DNA from: Punica granatum
Lineage: Eukaryota > Streptophyta > Magnoliopsida > Myrtales > Lythraceae
Direction: 5' to 3'
NCBI RefSeq assembly: GCF_007655135.1
Contig: NC_045132.1
Span: 4,836,001-4,900,000, forward strand
DNA length: 64,000 bases
The position numbers were made by a program, and so were the translations under genes. Positions 12,457 through 24,066 of the stretch are shown piece after piece. Every line of letters begins with the position of its first letter. The stretch's first letter is position 1. The notes below the pieces were generated by a model, which was given only the letters and a program-made list of their open reading frames with translations, had not been told where the DNA came from and did not search any database.

Positions 12457-12547
12457 TCATAGTCTCTCGACATCAGTCCGCCTCTCTCATCTTCCTCCTC
12501 AGTGCTCTTTGTTTCTCTCTTGCCAACGACTTAATCAGTTTTTCCAG
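12457..12547 (+). other. Probable non-coding 5' UTR exon of gene 1
   Basis: A CT-rich leader ends TTTTTCCAG before GTAAGAG, a strong donor. A matching acceptor (TTGGTTTAG) ends at 13162, 15 bases before the start codon. The same arrangement occurs in gene 2 (donor about 25795, acceptor about 26400), and a comparable leader intron lies in gene 3 (45519 to 44810 on the minus strand). Confidence 0.5.
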
Positions 12548-13177
12548 GTAAGAGAGAGACACATTCTCTCCTCCTTCTCCGACTGGCTTTTCTCTAACCT
12601 GTAATAGATTTTGCTGAGAAATTCTTTTACCTCTTTTAACAAATACTTGACTCGGTGATTTTGGAGGACAGAAGTAGAAAATCAATCTTCTTGAAACGGC
12701 AAAGGTTTGGCCGGAAGTGATTTGGTGAACAGTTTAAGTACATTTTCCATTTCTTTGTGGGATTGCATAGATACATTATTTGTTACCGAGTATTGCTCGC
12801 GCTTGTTAGACCAGATGATCGTGCATGAATTTCTCCGGTTATTTCCTTGCAAGATTGATGCTGATGTGAATTTTCGGCTCACACAAATTCTTGTCCGATG
12901 TGGTCGGGGTCCTACAAGGTAGTTATGCTGTAGCAAGTAACTCGTTAAGTTTGTTTCCTTGTCACTTGATCAACTATGCAGTGACTAGATAGATCTTTTC
13001 AAGAATTGAATCCTTTCGAACATCTAATATCGTGATTGTCATACATTGAGGGACTCATATTTTGAGCAGTTAATGGTCCTGTAACCAGTTTATCTTTAGC
13101 AGTAAAGTAATGCAAGGATTCCATCTTCTCATTTAGCTTATCCATACAATTCCTTGGTTTAGGGTGCACGAGACTTC

Positions 13178-16100
13178 ATGCCTAGGAAGGAAGACATTTT
13201 TTGGAAACATGCAGAGCGTTTGAATGGGAGATTTAAGTGCAAATACTGCGGAAAAGATTTTGCTGGGGGTGTCCCTAGAGTTAAGTCCCATTTATCAGGA
13301 ATTAAAGGACGTGACATAAATACATGCCCCAATGTCCCAAAAGAAGTCCAAGCAGCTGCTGCTGAAGCAATTAAAGTTGGTATAAATAAGAGACCAAAAC
13401 GCGAAAACTTTTCGAGTAGTTCTGATGGAATTTCTTCAGAAGTAGTATCTGAGAATAATGATAGCTGTGAGCTGGATAATTTGCTCGCGAAGTTCTTTCT
13501 GTCGAATAACATTGATTGCAGTGCTGTTCAGTCATCTTCATTCATCGACTTCATGAATGCTGTGGTTGCATTTGGTGCTCCTTACAAGTTGCCGAGTTAT
13601 TCGACACTCAAGTCTCGGCTGATTCCCGACTTGCTTGGCAAAATCGAAGCAGATGTGAGAAAAGTGAAGGAATCATGGAAGGAAACTGGTTGTACCATCA
13701 TCTCTGATGTTTGGTGCAACGAGAAAGAGAATCAGTCCTTCGTTAACATCATGGCCAGCTCGAGGAAAGGAGTAGTGCTACTGAATTCGTTCAAAGTCCC
13801 AAGGAACGAGTTAGATGGTGTTTTCTTAAAGGAAATCATATGCTTCTGTATCCAAACTGTAGGGCCAAACCATGTAGTGCAATACGTTAATAGCGCTTTA
13901 AGTCTAGGACCAACCAAGGATCTGCTCGCTAATGACTTTCCTCAAATATGCATCACTCGCTGCGTTGCTGTTGAGATCCAGTCAAGTTTTGAGGAAGTTT
14001 ACATGGAAATAGAGTGGGTTAAGTTGGCATTTGATAAAGCTAGATGTCTCGTAACTCATATCTATGGGAATAGCGATCTTTTGTCACTGATGAGGAAGTA
14101 CACCAACAACAGGGAGTTAATACAGCCTCAAGCATTAGATTTTTCCTCAAACTACAGTATGCTACTGTCGATCATTGTTGTCAAAGATCAGTTATTTCAA
14201 CTTGTGCAGTCTTTTTGCTGTAGTATGTCAGACCTGGGAAAAGAAGTGGCTGACATAATTAGTAGCCTAGAATTTTGGAATCAAGTGGAAGAGATAGTAC
14301 AGGCTCTAGAGTCATTATTCCTAGTTCTCTATCTAGTTGATAGATATGGTTCATCTTCCGGGTACTTGTATGTGGCAATGGAAATGGCAACTAAAGGAAT
14401 GGGAAAAATTTACAGTGGTAATCCAGATAAATACCAGAGACTATGGCAGATTTTCAACTCGTGGAAGGAAAAGATTGTCCATCCAATACATGTTGCTGCA
14501 GCTTTTCTAAACCCAGCATATATGTGCAGTGGGTTGTTTAAGGATAAGGCCAGAATAATGGGAGTCATGGAATTTGTAGTGAGCCACTTGGCAGCTAGCG
14601 AAGATAAAGATGCTTTCTTAGAAGAAATCATTGAGTATCACGAGAGAAGCAGAGAACCAGATATGTTCTCAGATGCCGCGAACAGAATGCGGAAAGTATG
14701 TCACCCGGGTAATTATCTTGCTTTCTTTTATTTATTGCTGGCAGCAACCATCTGTTATGCTTCTTTTAACTCATATCTTCTTGTAGGCGATTGGTGGGCT
14801 TATGGCTTTGGGCGTGAGTTCCCAATGCTACAGAAGTATGCCATCAGAATATTGAGTCAGCCCTGCAGTGGTTCAGCTTATAAACAGAGTTCGAGTGCAT
14901 TTGAGACTGCTCATATGAAGAAGCTGAGCGGATTTACATTTAAAGCATCAACCCATTACTTTTGGATGAATATGATCTTGACCACTGGATTTAGGGCAAT
15001 GAATGCATCTGATAAGCCAAAGGATCTTACAGAGCTCAGCGAGTTGAAGTGGAGATTTCCTACTGATTTCTTAAACGAGATAGAGGTTTCCCATTTAGAT
15101 CCACAACAAACTCACAGGTATGAGCATCTACTTGTTTGCTTTCAAATGTTAGCGCCTAAAAGATTATGTTACAAGTGCATCTAGCCAGTTGAAAAGGGGC
15201 TAACATCTTGCTTGATGGTTATAGATATTTTCTCCTAAAGTATATGCTTGATAGTTCTTTATTATAAAAAAGAATCCTCACAAAATATAATAATAAGCTT
15301 CAACATAATTTTAATTTAGTATCTTGATTTTGTTTTTCCGGAAAATAGTACCTTGATTTATCTACCTTCATTGCCTATTTTTCTGACTGTTTCTGAGTAT
15401 TTAGAAGACAAATTAAAAGCAATTCCTTCTGTTTTACTTTTTCCTCAGAAACTTCTTTAATCTAACTAGGAAACTCCTATGTCAAGCTTTGTTTGGTACA
15501 GTTCTCTAAGAGCTGGTATCCATCTCCCAAGCCAGAGATGTTTGCAGCTGCAGTTTGTAACTAGGATTCCATCTCTCCTAGTTACTGGTCAAGAGGTCAA
15601 AAGTGAACAAGGATCTCCTGTCCATGTGTTCTTGGTAGATCGAATCTCCGGTAATGTGGTGCAAGACAGTGCATTATCGACGTTAAATTTGACAGTTTCA
15701 GCACTTGAAGGAGACTTCGATGAAGAAAGTGGAAATACTTGGCAAAGGGAGGATTTTGAAAGAAATGAAATAACGGATGTCCCACTCATGACCGGTACTC
15801 TGCAAGTGACCCTAAAGGATGGGATGGGAACACTTGGAGATTTATGTTTTAATTACAGCTCTGAAATTGCAAAAAGTGGGAAGTTCAAGCTTGGAGTGAA
15901 AACTCTTACAGATGAATGTGGAGGGATTTGTATTTGCGAGGGCATATCCAATGCATTCGTCGTGAGGGACGGTAATGGTAAGTTGCTTGGTACTTACCGC
16001 TTTCCTAATTTTTGTCATGGTAGAACTTCTCAAATTTTTCATGCAAGCAAGAGTTTGGTAAATATAATAACATTACGTGTAGGTTTACGATTCACTGCTT

Positions 16101-17163
16101 TGTGATATGGTCATGGAATTTTAGTTAAGCAGTAATCTTTGGTAACTACGAAACGCTTGCTTGAGATCTTTATCTGGGCGATGACAGACACGAGAGCGCC
16201 CGATGCTACTGCCAGCCAGATGCACCTGCCAGAAGATTCGCAACTAAAGAGTATTATGGATGAACTGACACAACCAAAACCTTGTTCAACAGACACGAAT
16301 GCTAATAGCGAGATGGATCTCGGTAGATGGTTTGAATTTGGACCCCTTTGGAGTCCACTTGGTTGCAAGCATAAGCAGAAGCACAATGTCAAATCAGGGC
16401 AGGCAGCAATGGGATGGCCTAGCATTAGAAGCTTCAGAAGAGCTGTCTCGGAGAAGAGAGATCAGAAAATGCTTAGTAGGACCCAAGTGCAGAAGCAATT
16501 GGAAGAATGCATTGAAGGTATATTCATCATTCGGTGATACAAATGGTCTTTGGTATCCAATTCAATATTTCATGTCATTGCATGCCCATCTCAACTTACA
16601 TACATGCTGCGGTTGACTGAGTAGGTGCATATTATGTTGCCACTTGACTTTACAGAAACTTAGATAGAAGATTAAAACTTTTCCAAGGTTGACGCTGTGA
16701 TTTCGTCATTCAGCTGCAAGTAGGAAATCGACACAGCCTTCTGCAATTTAAACCAACTGCCTAACCTCTTAGAAAGTTCCTGTAGACAGCAGCTACTAAG
16801 ATTTGTTGCCTTCACTTATCCACTAAAAAAAAGGTTCGGTGCCTTCACCGATCACGGCCTTTCATCTAGTGACTCTAGTACCATGTTCTCCAGACTTTGG
16901 TAGAACAAGCAGAGCTTTCAGAGGGCAGTGAATGCTGGGTTAGCTTTTTCTATGAGGGTGATAGATCTGGTCAGTAAAAAAAAGATGTGTGTCTGGTCTG
17001 GTGGATCGAAGTAACATTTCTGATCTATAGTTCCCCTTCATGCTCTGGTTCAAAAGAGACATTTTGAACAGAAAAAGAGTACCCCTTCTCCGTAAAAGCT
17101 ATCTTGTATATTTTCTTTTCACTGCCTGGTGTGCCCGGTACTTAGAAGGCCTGCACACCCCCA

Positions 17164-17196
<33 letters not shown>

Positions 17197-19849
17197 TTCT
17201 CTTTTTGTTAGGGAGTTCTTTTTTAATAGTTTCAGTACCCGCCAGATTATTAACAGTACCTTTTCTGGAAACAAAATATATGTAATGCAGGTCAAGATTG
17301 TAGTCAGGAAGAATACAAACTGTTACTACTAGGTAAGGAAAAGCAGGGCAAAGATAACTGGAAGGGAATCGCCGAGAAATATGTGATGTCGAAGGTGCCG
17401 AGTCAAGTGGCAAGTCATCCTGAGGAGTATTCCAAGGGCAAATCTGGATCTGGGTTGGACGAGGTAAGTACCAGTTATATAGCGTGCACAGCTGGATGCA
17501 ATATACATATGTCTAAGGCAACTGCACATTCAAACCATAATTCATACATTGCACAATTTCCACATTAATTCGATGTTTTTGTGTTTTACCCTTTCGTTGT
17601 CACAAATTAATTTGTATAAATTATGCCACATCTTGCAATATATGTATGTACGTACATGTATGTATCCCAGAAGGACAAGGAGCCGATGTTGGTGGAGCCT
17701 GCTTCAGAAGAACAACTCGACTTAGCAAATTGTGACAATTCAACTTTGGAAGGCACCGCAGCATTTCCAAATCCAAATACCTCAGAATTAAGTCAACCTC
17801 TAACTCTCTTCCCGTCGCTATTGGCCTGCAAAGACATGAAGTTTCTCGTAGATGAGGTACTCGAGGTTCTTAACCCTATAATATTAACAGATTTTTCAGT
17901 CGCTTCAAATGTTAATGGAGACAATTGGATGTTTCTATATACTCCAGGAGGCTGTCGAGCCATGGGGATTGGAAGAACGTCCGTCAACAGTAGCAAGCTT
18001 CACATGTGCTGGAGACTCTATTCCTCCAAAACAGGATAGCTCTCGTCTGAGTCAGTCATTGACGCTCTTTCCCTCGTTACTGATCGGAGACGACAAAGAG
18101 GTCAGTGAGGATAAGTCACCAGATCTTCTCGAGAATACAGCAAGACAATCAACAAGAAGTCCAACCAAAGCTAATGAACGAGTTGGCATGTCTAAGCTCA
18201 ACATAGGTAAGTCTACATGCATGAAATCTTATTCCGCCCTCTCTTCAATTCAAACTTCCATATGGTCCTTCCTTGCGAATATATTCTAAGATCTCAACGC
18301 ATTAGTATATATCTATGCTGACATATAAAGTAAGAACTTCTCCCATCCGTCTCACTTTCACTTTCCAAATATGCCCCTCCAATTCTTTTATTGAAAAAAA
18401 AAAAACAATTTGTCCAATGAGTTTTCTTCTGTAAATTAAACCAACCACCTCGAGTGAGCAAATATTACGTGAGTATTACTTATTTACTTGAATGCGTAAC
18501 ACCCACCCAATAAAAATATTTAAAAGTGAGAAACTGATCTCACAATAAACTTACGAATTTTAACTTATAAATATTTTAATTGATTGTTGCTTATTCCATC
18601 GAATATTTTCTTTCTCGAGCGGTTTTTCGTCGAGCACTTACTCCAAAAGCTGCACTTTTCATCAAGTCGTCATCTCTGCAGCTACTTTCTGTCTTCTTCC
18701 ATTCGTCCCTACCTTTCGGCTTTCCCTTCTCTTGACAAACACAAGTTAGGTACGCTGATGATGCAGTTATTTTTTTGGAATAATAGCGTCATATAACATA
18801 ACGTTTGAAAGAATTCTTAATTTTAATCCAAACTTGATTTTTTACCTGAGATATCCCAACGTTGACGTGTCGATTTCAAATCTATCCCGACGTTAACATT
18901 TCGTCCAAAATTGACGGAATTGCACACGTGACACGTTAATTTTGTAACAAGTATCGGGATAGATGTGAAATTAACGTGTCACGTGTGCAATTCCGTCAAT
19001 TTTGGATGGAAAGTTAGCGTTGGAATAGATTTGAAACCAACACGTCAACGTTAAAATATCTCAGATAAAAAATTAAATTTAGACTAGAACTAATAATTCA
19101 TTTAAACGTTAGGCTATATGACGCTATTAATCCCTTTTTTTTTATGTTTCTTCCCCTGCAATTATTGCTTCTCCATGATGTCAAATGCTCTCTCTTTCGA
19201 GTGAGCTTCATCCATCTTTATAGCTACATTTATCGTCGTTTGCTTTCCCGTCCCTTTGATCGGTGTGCCGTTTCTCCGGAAGTTTACTACATCATATTAT
19301 TCAATGCTTCACCGTTAATTTCTTCAAACACCAAAAGTTTACTGCATCATCAATACTTCACCGTTAATGCCAAAAGTTCTCTCTGCAGGAGAAGAGGATG
19401 AGGAAGAAGAAGAGGGACAGTCCAGGCTGGGACAGGACAGGGAGCTGGCTTACGCGGCCAAGGGGAGGAAGAGGTGGAGCCGCGCCATTCTCAAGGACCG
19501 GATCAAGCTCAGCAGGTTCAGGAAGCAGAGGAGGAAGAGATCCGCCTCGGCGATGGCGGCGCTCATCCAGAGCAGCCAGTCGAAGAAGCCGAGGGTCGGC
19601 GTCCACAGACTAAAAGGGAAAAGCCTGCCGGCCGTCCAGAAGAAGGTCAAGGTTCTCGGCCGGCTGGTCCCCGGCTACCGGAAGGAGCCGCTGCCGGTGA
19701 TACTCGAGGAGGCGACTGATTACATACGGGCACTTGAGATGCAAGTCAAAGCCATGAACGCACTCACTCGGCTGCTTTCCGGCGACGGCTCGAGCTCTAG
19801 TCCGACTCCGAGCTTCCGCCCAGTGGATAATGACGATGGCGATCCCTAG
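13178..19849 (+). CDS. Modular gene 1: BED/hAT-like - CBP60 - MYB-like - HLH fusion
   Basis: Eight exons: 13178-14708, 14787-15117, 15532-15977, 16188-16517, 17291-17463, 17671-17856, 17948-18206 and 19389-19849. They total 3717 nt (1238 residues), with every junction in phase and GT-AG. Modules in order: BED zinc finger (C21, C24, H38, C50); DUF659/hAT-like region with a [14 protein letters not shown] and [12 protein letters not shown]-terminal signature; first half of a CBP60 domain (about 621-769, with EGDFDEE and [18 protein letters not shown]); an unrecognised Trp-rich exon; a SHAQKYF-class MYB-like exon (880-937; NWKGIAEKYVMSK, QVASHPEEY); two exons each with LTLFPSLL; and an atypical HLH. 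Fusion is inferred from splice phase. Alternatively the HLH is a separate gene starting at ATG 19367. A nuclear regulatory role is likely; the transposase region is probably domesticated. Confidence 0.65.
14709..14786 (+). other. 78-nt in-frame, stop-free intron (exitron-like) in gene 1
   Basis: GTAATT...TTGTAG bounds a 78-nt intron whose removal restores the hAT signature HPGDWWAY. It is a multiple of three with no stop, so retention would insert 26 hydrophobic residues including [13 protein letters not shown]. Genes 2 and 3 have the same intron at 27947-28024 and 43269-43192. Confidence 0.6.
17166..17196 (+). repeat. Homopolymer of 31 C in intron 4 of gene 1
   Basis: An uninterrupted C tract. 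At the equivalent place gene 2 has only CCCC followed by a T-run (about 30412-30422), so the tract expanded after duplication or is prone to sequencing error. Confidence 0.85.
18776..19134. mobile_element. Hairpin MITE in intron 7 of gene 1
   Basis: Nearly the whole 355-bp segment is two inverted arms meeting near 18960. The outer ends read GGAATAATAGCGTCATAT and the inverse of GGGATTAATAGCGTCATAT. Inner blocks such as TGACGGAATTGCACACGTGA also pair. Gene 2 lacks it exactly at this point, so insertion followed the duplication. Confidence 0.8.
19389..19849 (+). other. HLH module (exon 8 of gene 1), UPB1/AIF/IBH1-like atypical bHLH
   Basis: Encodes 153 residues: an acidic start, a Lys/Arg-rich region (KRWSRAILKDRIKLSRFRK), then helix-loop-helix KKVKVLGRLVPGYRKE and TDYIRALEMQVKAMNALTRL, and a Ser-rich tail. 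The motif matches plant non-DNA-binding HLH regulators that dimerise with other bHLH proteins and often control growth. The acceptor CTCTCTGCAG continues the phase-1 codon of exon 7. An upstream ATG at 19367 lies in the same frame, so this could also be an independent single-exon gene of 160 residues. Confidence 0.75.
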
Positions 19850-19887
19850 AGAGAGAAATAGAGAGAGAGATGTTTTCTTGCAGAGTA

Positions 19888-19918
<31 letters not shown>

Positions 19919-19925
19919 CTGTCCA
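19850..19925 (+). repeat. GA microsatellite in the 3' UTR of gene 1
   Basis: Runs of GA repeats directly after the stop codon, longest at about 19890-19908. Confidence 0.8.
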
Positions 19926-19996
19926 GTCAACTCTAGAGAGGGCAGGGCATTGAGCAGCGAGGAGAATCGGGGGGGATGGGGCTGAATGGGTGAGAC

Positions 19997-20681
19997 TATG
20001 GGTGGGCACGACTACTTAATATACTCGAAACTGGTTGAAATTTATTAATTAGGATAGGGTATTGATAACTCCAATTGAAAATGATGGAAGATTCGGATAA
20101 TAATTTAAAGAATCGGTGAAAATAGGTTTCGGTTTCAACATACATGATAGCCACGAAATCGATACCTGGAGTTATATTTTTTCTGAAAAAAAATTATTTT
20201 ATATTTACATAATCCTCTATGTGCGATATAGCAATTACAGAATCCTAAAATGAGATTATTTGCTTTGTCTATTAAGAAAAGCTACTTTATTCTTTTTTGC
20301 TAAATAGCCACATAATCTTTTAATTGTGTATTTGCTTTGTCTATCATATATAAGGAGAGGTACATAATCATTTAGTTCTGTGGATGGATGTGATCTAATT
20401 AATCTATGTCGACATTTATTTATTTTGCGTAATTGTGAATGAGATCTTTTCAATTTTAGTTATTTATTTAATTTATTGTGCTTGAAAAAGAAAAAAAAAG
20501 TTACAGCTTTCAACAGGTTATCGGAATCTGTAGTATAATTCAGATTTCAGGATAAATTCTGGTTCCAGGTTCTAGGTTTCAAAATGTTAGAGTCCAGTTT
20601 TAAAATCTTAGAATCTATCCTCCACATGATATAGTCCGGATATCCTGAAAGAAACATAATATCCAGACCTGCAAACCCCTA
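19997..20681. mobile_element. hAT-like non-autonomous element
   Basis: Starts TATGGGTGGGCACG and ends CAAACCCCTA, an imperfect inverted terminal repeat of the common hAT type. The flanks are GGTGAGAC (19989-19996) and GGTGAGAG (20682-20689), an 8-bp duplication with one mismatch. The interior is AT-rich and non-coding. Confidence 0.55.
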
Positions 20682-20908
20682 GGTGAGAGTGAAAGAGGTA
20701 AAGAAACCCTAATTTTTTGATAAATTCTATAATGAAACGTCAAATTATTAGTGGAACGCTAATTTTTTCTTGTCTTTTAATATTAAAGATAATGTTTTGA
20801 TCCAAAGATTTTTTAATGGCATCACAAATTCATTGGATCACATGTAAGGTACAATAAAATGTCTGGTCTTGTGAATGATCGGATTGGGCCTCATTGGACC
20901 TCGCTGGA

Positions 20909-23900
20909 TGTGAGACTTGACATTTTTTTTATTTCAAATAGTATATATATGTATGTACATGTTTATATATATATATATATATATATATACGTACATATTG
21001 CTAGAGCATCAGGGAAAAAAAAACAAACAAAAAAGAAAAAAAAAAGAAAGGGGTGGAAGGGCCCACGTGGCCTCATTTCCCCCCTGCAATTGCATTTCCA
21101 CCGCCATATATATTTCTTCCTTTTTCTTTTGTTCCTTTCCTTCCCTGTTTGCTCTGTTTTTCGGGCTGGGAAAAAAATTGAAGAAAGAACAGAGGACAAC
21201 AGAGGGAGAGAGAGAGCATACGAGAGCGAGCTAGAGGAAGATGGGTTCAGAGGGGGCCTCTAGGGGGAAGAAACGAGCATAGAGCTCGTAATAGAGTGGA
21301 GCCTAGGAGGAGGAAGGAATAATCGAGTGGATAATTGGGATATGGCAGCAGATTGAGAGTTGAGCGAGTAGGGGGAAATGGGGGAGCACTAGAGAGGAAG
21401 AGTTTAAGCTTATAATTGGGTAAGTTAACAGATATGTTTGAGTATGTGAGATTGATTGTATTATTTATGTTGTTTAACCCTTGCTTTGCTTATATGTATC
21501 TCTTGTGATAAATTGAGGTCTCTCAGGGATATTTTTATTTTGGTCCAGCTTTGTTCGGAATTAAATTGCCTAGGTATATCATATTTTACATGAGTTTGTG
21601 AATTTACTTGAATGTTATTTTTATAAGTTCTTTGTATAATTCATGAGGGTTTTATTTTCAAGTTGAATTTAGTTCTAATAATGGATTAGAGTATAATACA
21701 GTATGAAGAGTGACAATGGGAGAAAAGATTGAAAAGAGAATCGAGGGAGGGGTGATGTGCAGATATTGAAGCAAAAGATGGAGGTAGTTGCTTGGTAGTA
21801 GGGTAGAGTTCGAATGGATCATGTGAGTTGTGGTGAACGGTGGTTCTTCCTTTCATGTGATTGAGTTTTCTTTGAGTATTGGTTTTATGTGAGTTTAAAT
21901 CACAAGTTATTATTGTTACGTTTTGCAAAAATTATTTACTAGCTAAATCTACAAGAAGAAACATATTTTCTTTTAACGTGAAAAGTGTACATTTCTTTTT
22001 CTTTTATGGCTAGTAGGGATTTAGGATGGTCTTACCTTACTAATTTTAGTGAATTAGGATTTTGCTTAATTGTGACGGGATAAATATGCCAAGTTGGATA
22101 TTGAGGAATGTGTCAAGTTTAAAAGGATTTATTTGTTTGATTACTTGAGTAATCTGTGAGTTTAAAGCTTATTAAAGGATGGAATCGAGGTAGAACGATT
22201 GGAAGTGATTGTAATAAGTTCCTAAACTTAAGACTTCTATTTTAACTTGTGTGAGTTTATATGATTTCAGTTTGTTAAATTATAAGGATTGGGTTGTTAA
22301 GTTTATCAAGAAGAATTTGCCGCTTTAATTTACCTTTTGATTGGTTGACCTTTTATTGATTATATGATCGACCATTATAGATGTATGAGTGCTTAGAATT
22401 TAAGAGCAAATGGGTTTGAATCTCTCCTCTCTTGAGAATTTCAAATGGTTAGGCATTCGATATATATATATATATATATATGTGGATGGAATTATATGAG
22501 ATATGATATGTTTTCCTGTTATGCTTGCAATTGATAGGGGCTGAGGACAGCAATATTATGCATCCTGAAAGTCAAGTTTGATGAATCATTTTGGGTGTTC
22601 GGTGAGTACTTTATTCCATTGTGAAATAATATATATATATATATATATGTATGTTATGTGAATATTCTAGTCTTTTGTGAAATGATGTGTTCTAAATATA
22701 TAAATTGTTACGAAGAATATTGTGATAGTTAGAGATTAACAAATCGGTCTTACTATATTGTATGAATTGATTAGAGAGATATTGCCCTTTTATGTTTATT
22801 TTGATTTGAGATATGCAGCGTGATTGTATATGTTGATTGTGTATGAGATATGTGATGATAATGTGATACCATTGTAATGTGATTGAGATTGTGCTTGTGT
22901 ATGATGATATATGAGGTGCGATGGCATGGTTACAACTGATCATGATTTTGATTGTGGTTTGACTATAGCCATGGGACCGCTGGACCCGGCGGATTACAAA
23001 ATGGGCCAAATCGACCGCTGGACCCAGCGGAATACAAATAGGGCCAGATCGGCCGCTAGACTCGGCGGAATATAAAGAGGGGCCTGATCGGCCGCTGGAC
23101 CCGGCGGAATATAAACAGGGGCCTGATCGGCCGCTGGACTCGGCGGAATAGAAAAAGGGACTTGATCGGCCGCTAAGACCCGGCGGAATACAAATTGAGG
23201 TCAACTCTTACCGCCAGAGGTTAATAGGCGGCCCCCGCTTATGAGATATGGATATTGGGAGTTGAGAATGATATGTGCGAGAAGTGCGGGGTCACGGTAC
23301 CGTTGCAACTCTGTTGCGAGGAAATGCAATCCTATGGCTATATTGATTTGGTTGTGTTGTATATTGTTTGTTTGGTTGGATTGCTGTAAATGTGATGATT
23401 AATATGATTGTCTGAATTATTGTATGGAAGCCGTGTTGTTTGCTAATTTGATTTAGTTAGGTTATGAGTGCAAAATGATGTTGGTTAATGGTAAATTCTA
23501 ATAATAGTTTATATGGTTATAAGGGCAATTGATTGTTGATGAATGAACTTAGTAATCATTTGTATGTATTGTCTAATATGTCGTGTGGGTGAATATTTGC
23601 TTATGCTACTACTGTCTATATGAATATTTGATTGTCTAAAATATATTTATCACTTAATATTATTCATTTTGCTTTGGAATTTAGTGCTCACTGAGATGCA
23701 GCTCACACCCTGCATACATTTTTCCAGATAAGCTTCCGATTGCACGGAAGAACCACTTTTTGATATCGGGGATCAGCTTGGAGGACTATGTAGAAGTCTT
23801 AGTTATTTGATAAGTATTCTCCTTGTACAGAATGTATTTGAACATGTTACAACCTGAAATTTTTGTTTAGTTGGTTAGTGATGTGGTTAAGAAAAGTTAC

Positions 23901-24066
23901 TCCCTTTTGAGATATATATATGTGTGTGTATATATTAGATATTGCTGGATTGGTTATATATTTTTGAGAGTTATGGAAAGCAAATTTTATAGGAATAGTG
24001 ATGTGGTTTTGATAAGGGCTATTGATGAAATTTAGGAAAAGTTTATCGAAATTTCGGGTCGTGACA
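20909..24066 (+). mobile_element. Solo LTR, 3158 bp, Del/Tekay-like Ty3/gypsy, with 5-bp target duplication
   Basis: Starts TGTGAGACTTGACA and ends TTTCGGGTCGTGACA. CTGGA is present on both sides (20904-20908 and 24067-24071). The flanks rejoin to match the gene 1 upstream sequence, so the insertion is exact. The GGGTCGTGACA end is the usual 3' end of long plant LTRs that are followed by an initiator-Met primer-binding site; none follows here, hence a solo LTR. It carries a 38-39-bp tandem array and a GCTCACTGAGATGCAGCTCA motif near its 3' part. A related LTR lies reversed at about 46563-48520. The reverse-strand 170-codon frame within it is an artefact of the array. Confidence 0.8.
22973..23207 (+). 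repeat. Tandem array, about six units of 38-39 bp, in the solo LTR
   Basis: Each unit contains GACCGCTGGACCCGGCGGA followed by a TACAAA-type tract and GGGCC. Units diverge by a few bases each. The reversed LTR at 46563-48520 contains a longer version. Confidence 0.85.

Larger units (their letters stand above)
10780..19182 (+). repeat. Segmental duplication, copy 1 (contains gene 1)
   Basis: Colinear with 20860-31993, apart from a 3158-bp LTR inserted in copy 2 and a hairpin MITE in copy 1. Homology starts inside the LTR remnant near GATCGGATTGGG and ends just after TTGCTTCTCCATGA, upstream of the last exon. Beyond that point the two copies carry unrelated C-terminal modules. Confidence 0.85.

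Noticed and set aside
12422..12604. 60-codon frame in the gene 1 leader
   Set aside because: CT-rich leader sequence. The strong donor at 12547 and acceptor at 13162 fit a non-coding 5' exon better.
13178..15184. Gene 1 first frame as a simple active hAT transposon
   Set aside because: The frame is spliced into a long multi-exon gene in three copies, the C-terminal dimerisation part is modified, and I saw no hAT terminal repeats with 8-bp duplications around it. A Pack-type transposon that captured exons is not fully excluded.
16111..16425. Reverse-strand frames opposite the CBP60 and exon-4 regions of the three genes
   Set aside because: They are antisense shadows of exons whose sense reading gives recognised motifs and correct splice phase.
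22692..23204. 170-codon reverse-strand frame with GRSGP repeats
   Set aside because: Same cause: it reads the 38-39-bp array of the solo LTR and continues in AT-rich DNA.
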